This document shows, in pieces, positions 21,501 through 33,500 of a DNA stretch of 64,000 bases. The stretch lies in assembly GCA_034440615.1 (NCBI GenBank), contig JAOTOM010002294.1, forward strand, positions 33,438 to 97,437, given 5' to 3'. Position 1 is the stretch's first letter. Every line of letters begins with the position of its first letter. Position numbers and translations under genes: made by a program. The notes beneath the pieces were generated by a model. It was not told where the DNA came from. It was given only the letters and a program-made list of their open reading frames with translations, and made no database searches. The stretch is from Ashinkailepas kermadecensis. Taxonomy: Eukaryota; Arthropoda; Thecostraca; Neolepadidae.

Positions 21501-24500
21501 ACCGGCAACAATTTCAGCAACGTACTCTTAAGGTAGTATCCAGCCACGCAGTAGCGATGCCTGGCACGAGCCGAAGCTCAATCGACGGTGGAGTGAGTTG
21601 AAAGAAGTGGAATAGGAGCTAAAACATGGCTTAGATACTTGAATATAAGCTGACATCTATAAGCGGAATTCGCCCCCCCTCCCTCTAGTGCGCGTGTTAG
21701 TAGAAAGTTTGCATTCTTGTCAATAGATGGTGTCACCAGCGCAACGTTCGGGGGCAAGGACTTCACCAGGGCTAACGCCACCAATTAACAATGGATAGCG
21801 ACGAAAATGGCACCGGTGGACTTCAAGTGACAGGAAAGTCTGTGGTGCATGCAGGTCGGTGTAAACTAGAGCCATGCGCTCTCAATGCCGGGAAAAAACA
21901 GAATTTCAATTTCATCAACTGATGACTCTTGACAACTGGAAATGCGATGCCGCAAGTTCTTTGGTCCGGGGGTTTAGGGGCGCATCGACTGCAGTGGTCA
22001 TGAAACCAGACTTCGCCCATTTCGTTTTTAGCCACATTGGCACAGTTCGGCGAGGTAGCCCCTTGCGAAATCGAAACTTCATAAAATAATGACAACCCTA
22101 GCGTTACACTGTATACATGTGTGTACTTGTACACTTGTGTATGCTGTATACATGTCGGCTGTTCTCCATTTTCTATTCACATTTCTCGTTCTTGGCACGT
22201 TATTTCTTCCATGCAATTCCCCTTATAGTGCATTTGTTATAGTTCCAAGTGCATAAGTTTGTATAAGACCGAGTGCATTTGTATTGTACAAGTTCCGAAC
22301 GTATTGCGCTCGCTGTTCCTGATGCTGCATACCTATGGGGCAAGATTAGATGAGACTATGTCTTCGCTGCATTCCTGCATATGTTGCTTTACTTTCAACC
22401 TAACATAGAAACCACCACTCTTGATCACCTCTGTTTCAATCGGTTATTTTATCATTTCAATCAACTGTACGGCGACCAAAAAATGAATGCAAAAGATAAA
22501 AACGATAACAGGGAATACTGCTATATCCGTTGCAGAATATGCAAGAAAGCGTCCTCAGTTACTGATGAATTTTCCTCCTGCGTGCTTTGCATCTTGAAGT
22601 ATGTAGGTCATTGTCACAAAGACGCCCGCCTTCCAGCACACAATTAGATATGTGGGCAGAAAACCACAAATCCTTTAATAGTTTGCATTGTTGTTGGGGA
22701 GGCTTTACAGAATCAGAGTCTATAAGCGCGGGCTAAGCGCGGGCTTGTCGCATTGACCTTTAACTCGCATCCCGATCGGGTGTTTCCGGTTCTATGGCAC
22801 AATTTTGACCAAGGATTTAAAATGCCCACCCATAGTTGGCCCGGCCGCCTGGTGCCCACGCCCCCGACCTTGCCTGGCCAGTTGTCAACTGACCGTCCCA
22901 GCCGGCGGATGGGGCGGGGGGTGGGGGTAATAGTGAAGCGACTCGACCCGTTGTGCCAAGACGGGCAGACCTTTGTAGGCCGGCGCTCTATCCACCGAGC
23001 TAACCAGGCGGCAATCTTGATGCACATATCTTTTCTGCATGGTTTCAGATCACGTCCGGGCTGCCAAGTTATGGCCGCCGTAGAATTGGCAAAATTATAG
23101 ACCGAGCGATTGAAATACAAATGATGAAGAGCGTTCATTTTATGTTACGCTGAAAGGAAAACAAGAGACAGGAAGACATCAAAAATATATCCCAAATTAA
23201 TACCACTCCCCAAGCATGCAGCATCAGCAATGGCTAGCAGAACACACTAACTTATCAGACAAGACTACTTACATTTTTATAACGTGAAAGGTTCTGAATC
23301 ATAACACTCCTCACATCCAGCCTCGGGAGGGGGGTGGGGGGTGGGGGGGGGGATGGGGGGCAACATATATCCCCATCTAATATCCAAACTAAGCGTCGCA
23401 CGAAAACGAGAGGTGTCATCGGAAAGCGCTCGACGATTAGGGCCAGAAACCACCCGAACAATTTTCTCCCCTCAAGAAGTGACGTCACTAGGGGGGTTTA
23501 TGTGGTCACGACTCCCATCATGTTTTTGGCTATAAGAAGCGCTTACTTTAGCTTAGAGTTTTCGATTACTTTGACTTTGACTACTTTACTTACTTTGAGT
23601 TTTCGATTTTAGCCCTAATGGGCAAATATGAAAAACATGAAAGACGCAAATTCACAAATTCCTCTGGTGCGTTTTGTTACATCCCTAAATGCAAGCAAAC
23701 CCTGAAAGTTTTATTAATTGTTTTTTCACCCGTTAAAGCGTGACAACTGGTTGAACTATTTTTGGAGGTGATCTCACTTGACCTCGACTAACTCGGTGAA
23801 CGTGAATGACCTGAACTCGAAATCTTCACACATGTCAAATTTACGTATGAAAAGGTATGTCCAATTTCGGCATGCTGTTGCGCGCCGTTTTTTTTCCACT
23901 TTCCGTAGAAAATCTTACCGGGGTGGGGTGGAAAAAGATCCCCGAGACGGCGCGGGAAAACGTGCACAGCAATCGGCACGGAATTCGCACTAACACACGA
24001 GAAATGTGGATTCATCCGAAAGCTGAGCCTGCTTGCTTCTCACCTTTTCGGTCCCTTGACGAACGCCCAGTCGACGCTGATGGTCTGGCCGAGGATCTCG
24101 CTGCCGTTGAGAGCGTCGATCGCCGCCACCGCCTCCTTATAGGTCTCGTACTCCACCAGCGTGTAACCCTGCCGGCGAGCGTTGGCACACTCACACATCT
24201 CGTTTATGACGCGAAACTGCCAGAGTTAGTTGGGCAACTCACCACGGGACACCTGCAGCAATACGAATACTGTACAAAACCGTCCGTCCAGAACATGTGG
24301 GCCGCACCCTGCCCAGGACATGCGAGCACCCTGGTCAAGACGTCTGCATCCTGATCAAGACACGTCTACACCACGATAAACACCTCTACACTCTGAACGT
24401 CCCAGGACATGCGAGCACCCTGGTCAAACGTCTGCATCCTGATCAAGACACGTCTACACCATGATAAACACGTCTACACTCTGAACGAGACACGTCTACA

Positions 24501-27500
24501 TCCCGATCAAGACACGTCTACACCCTGATAAACACGTCTACACCCTGAACGAGACGTGAAACAACACCGAGCAACCTGACCTTTTCCCTGGGGTGAGGGG
24601 ACAACTAGGCATCGGATATACAGCGGCTGGGGCTAGGGGCGTCAATGCATCATCGGATATACAGCGGCTGGGGCTGAGGGGCGCATCAACTGCATCATCG
24701 GATATACAGCGGCTGGGGCTGAGGGGCGCATCAACTGCATCATCGGATATACAGCGGCTGGGGCTGAGGGGCATCAATGATCATCGGATATACAGCGACT
24801 GGGGCTGAGGGGCGCATCAACTGCATCATCGGATATCAGCGACTGGGGCTGAGGGGCGCATCAACTGCATCATCGGATATACAGCGGCTGGGGCTGAGGG
24901 CGCATCAACTGCATCATCGGATATACAGCGACTGGGGCTGAGGGGCGCATCAACTGCATCATCGGATATACAGCGACTGGGGCTGAGGGGCGCATCAACT
25001 GCATCATCGGATATACAGCGACTGGGGCTGAGGGGCGCATCAACTGCATCATCGGATATACAGCGACTGGGGCTGAGGGCGCATCAACTGACATCGGTTA
25101 TAGAGCGGCTGGGGCTGAGGGGCGCATCAACTGCATCATCGGATATACAGCGACTGGGGCTGAGGGGCGCATCAACTGCATCATCGGATATACAGCGACT
25201 GGGGCTGAGGGGCGCATCAACTGCATCATCGGATATACAGCGACTGGGGCTGAGGGCGCATCAACTGCATCATCGGATATACAGCGGCTGGGGCTGAGGG
25301 CGCATCAACTGCATCATCGGATATACAGCGACTGGGGCTGAGGGGCGCATCAACTGCATCATCGGTTATATAGCGGCTGGGGCTGAGGGGCGCATCAACT
25401 GCATCATCGGTTATACAGCGGCTGGGGCTGAGGGGCGCATCAACTGCATCATCGGATATACAGCGACTGGGGCTGAGGGGAGCATCAACTGCAGCATCGG
25501 TTATACAGCGGCTGGGGCTGAGGGGTGCATTAACTGCAGCATCGGTTATAGAGCGGCTGGGCTCAGGGGAGCATCAACTGCAGCGTCGGTTATACAGCGG
25601 CTGGGGCTGAGGGGCGCATCAACTGCAGCGTCGGCTACACGACGCCAAATAATTACGTCAGTCAAGCTGGGTAAAACGCATCAGGACCAATTAGACCGGC
25701 TCATATCAACCCATGCTGAGAAACGTCTACACCAAACGTCATCCAGTCGGAAGCCCAATCAGATCAGGGCAGCATTGGCCACACACCATTTGGTTACGAA
25801 ATATCAATATCATTTCTGACTCAAGGTGACTCGAACGTTGCTGAGAGGCTTAAGCTGAACCTGACGTTGCAGTTGCTGTCTTACTTGGACACCGAGTGAT
25901 AGTTGATGGGAAAATGTTGAACTTGATTTAATAGCTTAACATTCACATAAGCTGGCAGATTAGCAATGAGGGCGTTTCGCTGGGCAACACAGCCGTCAGC
26001 GGACAGATAATACATGATTGTTTTCGAATTTCCTATCGCAAATGCAGTAACCTAAAAGGGAACAGACCGAAGGTCACTAATGGTGTTTTATCCCGAACAA
26101 AATATATAATAAATCGGTGCAATAACCAGTCGTTTGTTCTCAGGTGATGTTCTGAGCATCGTGGTACGTGGCAATACATTACCATGTAGTGTAGTGTAAA
26201 TAACACCATTACCATGACAACGTAATGCAGCTACATTTTAATACAATTAAACACCGGCAATGCTCCAATAACACTGCGTTCACATTTTGTTAGTAATTAC
26301 CTGCTATATGAGCGTTATTGCCCATATTCCTAATGCGCCTGAACTCGTATCTCGAATCATAGTGGCTTTAGATTGTTTATGGGAACGTCGATTGGTTTAC
26401 TTTGTAAAATGAGCGGCCGTGGCCGAAATGATGAAAGGGCCGTGAATGCCGCAGCTGTTTACGACCCGGCGGATGCATGCGTCGCAGAGCCGAGACAGAG
26501 GCTCGGTCGACCGTGTCACTACGTGAGGGGGGGGGGTGGGGGGTCTCCTCAGAAGCGGCACAGACAACTGCCGCCGTTGAACGCCACGCACCAAAACATC
26601 GCGCGCTGCCACGTTGGTGATCGGATAGAAATGGATCTTGACGCATCCCTCAGCCTACTTCGGACATCAACCGCGACCGCAGGCGTTTCGCACGGACACG
26701 CGCCACAACTCTAACCAGATGGCCACTCTCGTCCCGGCAGAACCCACACGGATGCGCCACGGCAATTACGCCGGCGGCGCCACGCGGCGCGAGTAATCTC
26801 TGCTCTCAGATTGAGTTACTTGGTGTGCGCGATGCCTCGCAGCGTCCTGTTTCCAGGCTCGGCTATCGATAGTCGAGCGCGATTCCTCGCACGGCCAGCG
26901 CCGGTCTCCATGCTCGGGTATCCATAGTCGCGCGGGATCCCTCGCGGGCCGAGCGCCCGTTTCCCGGCTCAGGTATCCATAGTCGCGCGGGATGCGAGAT
27001 AGCAACATCGTGAGCCTAGGTTCTCGCCGTTCTAGACCCTGAGATTGAGTAGCTTTACGGGAGATTGACTGATCTCTGGGGACGATGAAGCGGTGCGAAT
27101 TTCCTGGACCGAACGTCGCGGCGTGACTGCTGGGGAGTTAAGGCTCTGCCGCCACACACTGCCAGGTTCTGCGTCCAGGGGCGGCCAGGTAGGCCAGCGC
27201 AATTCCGATGGTGCTGATATTCCAACTCATTGGCCGATCCCCAGGGGCGACCAGGTGCACCAGCGCAGTTCCAATGACGCTGATATTCCAGCTCACTGGC
27301 CAATCAGGCCAGATCCCAAATCAGTGTTGGAAATATGACCCTTTTTGGAACTTTGGCCATCCAAAGAATTATACACTCCAAAAAATATTTACTCCTTGCA
27401 TTGTGAGATTTCATGAAGATGCTTAAACAGCAATCCCAACTAGCTGTCAAAATCCAATAGTATTGTTGGACTGTGATGAAGCAGAGGGAGCAGCGTGCTC

Positions 27501-30500
27501 CAAGGGCCTATAACATATGGTAACCTATGGCTGATAATGCCGCCCCGGTAGCTCAGTTGGTTAGAGCGCTGGCCTGCACTAGTCTCAAGGGCTCGAGTCG
27601 CTTCACGCGCTCGCATTTAGTCGCTCCACGCGCTGTGAGGGTGGGTCAGTTGGCAGCTGGCCCGATAAGGCCGGGGACGAGCTATGGGGCGGCCGTGTCG
27701 GTGCATTGACGGCACGTTAAACTTTCGGTCAAAATTCTCCCGTTGAACTGGAATTCATGGATCGGGTGGTGGGCCAGGGTTGACGCAACAAGCTCTGTTT
27801 AACAATAGAACCCTGGTTCATAAAGCCACCCCAGCAATAACTCGGATTAAATGTATTTTTTATTTAAAAAAAAAAAAAAAACATTAAATCCACTTCTAGT
27901 TCTGGTGCTCTTCATCTTGTCTAGTCATATTATGTCCTTGCCATAGCAACTTGGCAACATGATTGATGATAATACACATTTGTTATTTCAGGTGATCATG
28001 AGAGCTGCAGTAACATTCCAAGAGGATGCAGGAGTGGAACAGAAAATTCGATGCAAGCAAGACTGGAAGAGGGCCAGCTGGACTGGAGCGGTCGGAGCTT
28101 TTTAAACTACTGCCAAGAAAGGCTGTAAATAATGCATTTATTTTTGTTTCCATGAAGATTGAGACGTTCTACATCAATTGACATGCAGAAAACTGTTTTT
28201 TTTTTCATTATGGACCAATCACAAGCAATAGAAAAAAAAATATGAGATGAATTTTACGCATGAAGATGACCAAAAGGGCTCCAAAACGTTCTTCAAATGT
28301 GCTATGACTTTGTAGCTAAATGGACCACCATATAGCCAGAAATGTCAGTGACTTTCCATTTCATGACTTACATTGTTTCAGAACAGTACAAACTTGTGGC
28401 AATAAAAGTGTTTATACCACTCCGACAACTAGCTTCTCCCACTCCGGGAAAATGGAAATTTAGCTGTCATGTTCTCATACACTGCAAAAAAGGTCTGGCT
28501 AAGAGGCGCTTACCGTTCCTTCGTAAACTCTAGCTGACAGTATGGAGGCTGCTGATTGGCTTAGTGATTTAGACCCAGCCAATGGTATGAAATCGGTGTT
28601 ACCAAACATTAAAGAGCATTCTCTTTATCATCTTTGTGAATAACATTGAGGTAGGGCTGAGGAATAGTGTTCAAATTTGCTGATGACATCAAGCTGGTAG
28701 TAGTGGCAAAGAGTTGTGATCAATCTATAAATATTCAACTAGACTTGGAGGACCTAAAAAGTGGGCTGATCAATGGCAGATGTCTTTCAACTATGACAAG
28801 TGTAAGGTTATGCATCTGGGGTCTGGAGGTGAGACTTTAGGATATACAATGGGAGGGAGGGAACTGGATGTTATTGAAGAGGAAAGGGACTTAGGTGTGT
28901 TGGTTTCAAGAGACCTTAAAGCAGAAAAACAATGTAGCTCAGCTAGGAACTGGGCACTCAGAATGATGGGACTCATTAATAGAAGTGTGATATATAAGAG
29001 CAAGGAAGTCATGAAAAAACTGCACTTAGCATATGTGCGACCCGACCCCACTTGGAATATTATGTACAAGCATGGAGCCCCTACCTAGAAAAAGATATAG
29101 ACATGTTAGAAAGAGTGCAGCGCAAAGCAACTAGACTCATCAGTGGAATAGGTAACTTGATAGGTAACTAATAGGACTGGAATAGGTAACTAATAGGTAA
29201 CATGATTGAAATGTACAAAATTGTTAAAGGACTAGATCAGGTCAATTTGAATGGTGCTCTTTAGTTTAGAGCATCACATAGGGGTCATCAATTCAGGTTA
29301 GACAAGTTGAAGTGTCGGACAGTTAAGCGACAACAGGTCTTCAGTCAAAGGGTTGTTGATCAGTGGAATGGGCTGCCTGCTGATGTTGTGGGGAGTTCCT
29401 CATTTAATGTATTTAAAAGTAGGGTGGAAATTTTTTTTTACACAGCATTTTTTTTTTTTAAGTTCTAATTTGTGATGGAAGGGGTGAGATTTATGTTAAG
29501 TAAGTGTGCACGGCACTGACCCCTTTAAGCAGGCATGGATGCAGTTTGAAAATTATTGATAAGGCATTCAATCCACATGTGTAAGAGAGATCAGGGGAAT
29601 AGGGCTGGATAGCTAGGGTAGATAGGCATTGATAGGTGTGTGGGATATTGGAGGACTGGTTTCTTCAGGATGTGGGATGGTTGGGGTGGGTCTTTTTACC
29701 AGGCTTATGGTATCTTCCATTTACAGACTTAACTGGATGGGCCTTTGGGTCTCTTATTAAGTCTAAATGCTTTATAACTTTATATAGGGTGTACCAAGCA
29801 ATGGATTCAGTACCTTCCTTCGGGATGTGATACTGATGAGATTGTCTATGGTAGCACAATGGGTATGATGGGAGGAGTTTGTAATTGTTGAGTGTGTTAT
29901 GCAATAGCAAGTGAATGGTGCTAGATAGGCTGGGATATATAGCTCCCTAGGGACTTGAGATAAGGGATTGATTGGGGTGAGAGTATGTACATTTCTAGTA
30001 CCTTTTCTAGATAGGCTTAACCCAGATGGGACCCCTGTGGCTCTTATTAAGCCTCAACACTTTATGACTTTATGACTTAGCAGCTTGTCTCGATTGCGTC
30101 GTTTTTGTGACAATCTAACACAAGTCGCTAACGGCCTTGATAGTCGTCTTGAAGGCCAGGGCAAGGGCCACAGGTGCGAAGTCGGGTAGTAGGAGGAGGC
30201 CATTGCTGTTTTTCTGTCTTCGTTCTCCTCAGACTTGCGTCTCGGGAAGAGAGTGGGTGCTGTGGGAATAGTAATTGGTGGGTGCTGCTTTATTATCGTC
30301 CGTGACTCCCATTATCTCTCATACCTGTTGTAGGAATTCTGTTTTTTCTTCTCTTTCTACCGATGCTATTGCGACAAACATGGCTAATTGCTATTAATGC
30401 TGGATTTCGATGGGTAACGGTTGGAGTATGCCAGTCACAGGTGGAAATTTGTGCACTTTTGGTGTTGCCAATGCAACATCAATCATTTCCAAATTGAACA

Positions 30501-33500
30501 TTATGCCTATGGTGGTGCATGTAATGAATGGATTCAAATTTTAGGTTGGTAACAATATTTCTTTTTGCAATCTCCATATGTGATTTTTTTCTCAAATCCA
30601 ACCATGCCATGGGCATTCTTCATCAACACTGGGTTCAGGACAATTCATTTTTTTATATAACGGGATTGAGGTTTTGTAGTTCCTGAGGTGAAAGGCATGA
30701 TTCTTGTTTATGATCAATTTGTTTGTATTTGTAAATTTTCAGCTTAATGTAATTTTTTAGTTTTTAGAATTTCTTTTTCCATTCATAAATGTGGTTAACA
30801 TGATGTGACCACTCATTTCCTCTGCAAATGTATACTTTTCAGTTGGCAGGCAAAATAATACCAAGAAATTGGTTTGGAGTTTGGTAATATAGCATAAAAA
30901 ATAATGTTGAAAAGAAAGCAAAATGTGACATAGCCTACCCTAACCTAGCCTAAGCCTCCATGCAAGAAAAACAATTCTTTAAAAAAGGCAAATTTTCAAG
31001 CACTTTTTCAAACACTTTTTCCTTAAAATGCAAATTAGGGAACCCAACCTAGCATAACCTAACCTGGCCTGATCTGTTTTTGAAGAACAACCTTTGTAAT
31101 AAAAAAAAACATCACATTATAAATTTATCCAACTTAAAAAAAAGTCTGACTTGGCATAACCTAACCAAACTAACCCATTTGTTTGCTTCATAGAGGTAAA
31201 CTGTGTAAAAACGTCTTGTGGATACCCTAAACTTCAATATGTTTTATATAGAATATCTACTGGTTGGTTGGTTGGTTGGTTATTGGTTTTGCCGTCGACC
31301 GTTGGTTGTGCGTGCCATCGCCGTTGGTCGGGCGAATATGTAGCGACAGGTGAGACTCGAACCCACAACCTTTCGATCATGAGACGAATATCTTACCCCT
31401 GACCGTCCCCTACCTGAAGTTGAAATATATTCAAAATATAATGGAAAATATTGCCAATGACACAGTATATTTATGACTTGTCCAGCACCACAGAACAGAT
31501 GGCTGCAAACTATGTGAAGTTTGCATTGCCAGTGAATACTATTTTTATGTGATCCGGCATCAGGATGCATATCTGGGCTTTGTGGGATGAAACACCAGTA
31601 ATGTATGCTCCTTGAATGGAAGAGCAAGACATTATATTCCTTTGTCTCAGTAATTTGTATGCACCCCAGGCTTATCAGACATTATACACTCCGTCATTAC
31701 ACGAACTCAATGATTATACACTCCAAATCCAAGAATGGGAAGTGAAAATCCAACACTGTCCCAAATGGACTGTCAAGTCGCAGCCGCAGATCGGCCGTTC
31801 AGGTCCATGTAGCGGTCAGTGACGACACAAAGTAAACTATTCATGTAATATGTATCGTTCTTAATTGATTACCTGAATGAAGGTAGAACCGCGACTTCGC
31901 ATGTGGTGCTTGGTGGTTATTTCAAAAGAATGACTTGTTTTTCTTCAATTCATATGAACAGTGAAGTGGATTTTATGGAAATGTTCATCATCGGAAAATA
32001 TAAATGAGGATATGAAATGTTTCAAGTTGTATCGTTCCATTTTAGTTAGTTATTTGGGCTTTAGGGCGCGTCGACAACTATGGTCATATTGTCGCCGAAT
32101 GAACTTATTGAAGCCATTGATGAAGCCATTGAACGATCATTTCTCGTAAAAAGTTATCTGAGAAGCGCGCGAGGGGAATGGGGCAAAATACATTGAGTAT
32201 TTACTTCACGGGATTACAGGAAATGACAGCGCAATTCACACAAGGAATTCTGCTCCTTTGATGTGCAATCGATTAAAATTTTGCGGCATAAAATGTATCA
32301 AGAGCTCTCTGGTACCTATGCCATCTGATATCAAATGGAAAATTGCCACTAAGGATGATGCTTCAAATTGTAGGATCGAAGCATATATTATCAGTACGGT
32401 ATAAATTAACGGCGAGCTGGTGTTACCAAGCATTGGTATTGCTGCCAAAGTACCACTGCGGGACTCACCTTGAGGAAGCCAGTGCGTCGGTCCATGTTCA
32501 AGTGGATGTTCTTGATGGCACCGTATTCGGCAAACTTGTCGTGGATGTCATCCTCCTGCGCCTCCTCGTGCACTCCCGTCACAAACAGGATCCAGCCCTC
32601 CACCGCTGCAAAACACGCCCGTCACAAACAGGATCCAGCCCTCCACCGCTGCAAAACACGCCCGTCACAAACAGGATCCAGCCCTCCACCGCTGCAAAAC
32701 ATGCCCGTCACAAACAAGATCCAGTCATCCGCTGCTACAACACATGCTCACCACCAATAGGATCCAGCTATCCACAAATACAAAACACGCCCTTCACGGA
32801 CAGGACTCAACCTTCCATCGTTGCAAAACACGTCCGGCACAACACAGGGTCCCCTTCCGCTCATGGGCCGCAAAGCCAGTCTCGTGGTGCATCTCTCACG
32901 AGAGGACAGTGCTGACCTAGTGTCGGCTCCCTTGTCGGCTGGCTAGCCAGTCTCGTGGTGCATGTCTCCCGAGAGGACAGCGCTGACTCAGTATCGGCTC
33001 CCTTGTCGGCTGGCTACTTCAGTGACAGACGAGACACTGATCCCAGCGACATTGGAACGTTCTCGGCCAGTCAGGCGAACCGAGACAATGGCGTCTCTCA
33101 CTCCCAGGCACACTTGCCGACGACTGGATTTACACTCGAACTCCTGAATCTGAAGACTACAATTTGGGAACCATTAGCATAGTTTTTTTTACCATTACAA
33201 ACGGAAATGAAAATATTCGTCTTTTATTGAAACATTGTTAGTAGAACTATTGGCCTCATGCTCATAACTGAAAGGTATAAATGTATATTGTAGTTTAATG
33301 AGCATAAGATCAAGAGTTTTACTAAAATTATTATTCACAATGCTCAGTGTTGTGCTGCATAATCTTCATTTGTATTGAAACATGTGTTCTGCGTTTACAG
33401 GGTTCATAGTGAGTACTTTGCTCGATATGCTAGTGGTAATAGTTAGTTATTGGAGTTTAGGGGCGCATCGACTGCGTCGGTCATGCAGCGCCCATTAGTG

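Larger units (their letters stand above)
18534..24043 (-). other. RBM8A intron 4 (5.5 kb)
   Basis: Holds the 45-bp minisatellite at 18828-19050, the fold-back element at 19948-21782 and a tRNA-derived SINE at about 22745-23012. Stretches 19051-19947, 21783-22744 and 23013-24043 hold no recognised gene. They contain a fragment of the R4 repeat (19615-19690), one copy of the GGGGCGCATCGACTGC motif (21968-22003), ATGCGTG-rich simple sequence (19080-19190) and a G-tract (23325-23358). Confidence 0.7.
24169..32468 (-). other. RBM8A intron 3 (8.3 kb)
   Basis: Contains, next to exon 4, a 100-bp-scale repeat (24320-24570) and the 45-bp satellite (24606-25632). Further along are short minisatellites (26835-27000, 27176-27310), a SINE (27540-27882), a CR1 fragment (28620-30080) and another SINE (31262-31412). 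Stretches 25641-26830, 28129-28619, 30081-31261 and 31413-32468 hold no recognised gene. The third of these carries AACCTAACC-type motifs and a copy of the R3 core. Confidence 0.7.

Noticed and set aside
24538..25094. Repeat protein of [14 protein letters not shown] units
   Set aside because: 45 bp is a multiple of three so the frame stays open by chance, but frequent 44-bp units break it and there is no start or flanking coding signal.
24606..25632. CRISPR-like array
   Set aside because: Units are contiguous 45-bp tandem repeats with no unique spacers, in an animal intron.
27540..27620. tRNA gene at the GCCGCCCCGGTAGCTCAG site
   Set aside because: Acceptor stem does not pair, the B box is eroded, and the sequence continues into a 240-bp body with a poly-A tail; it is a SINE.
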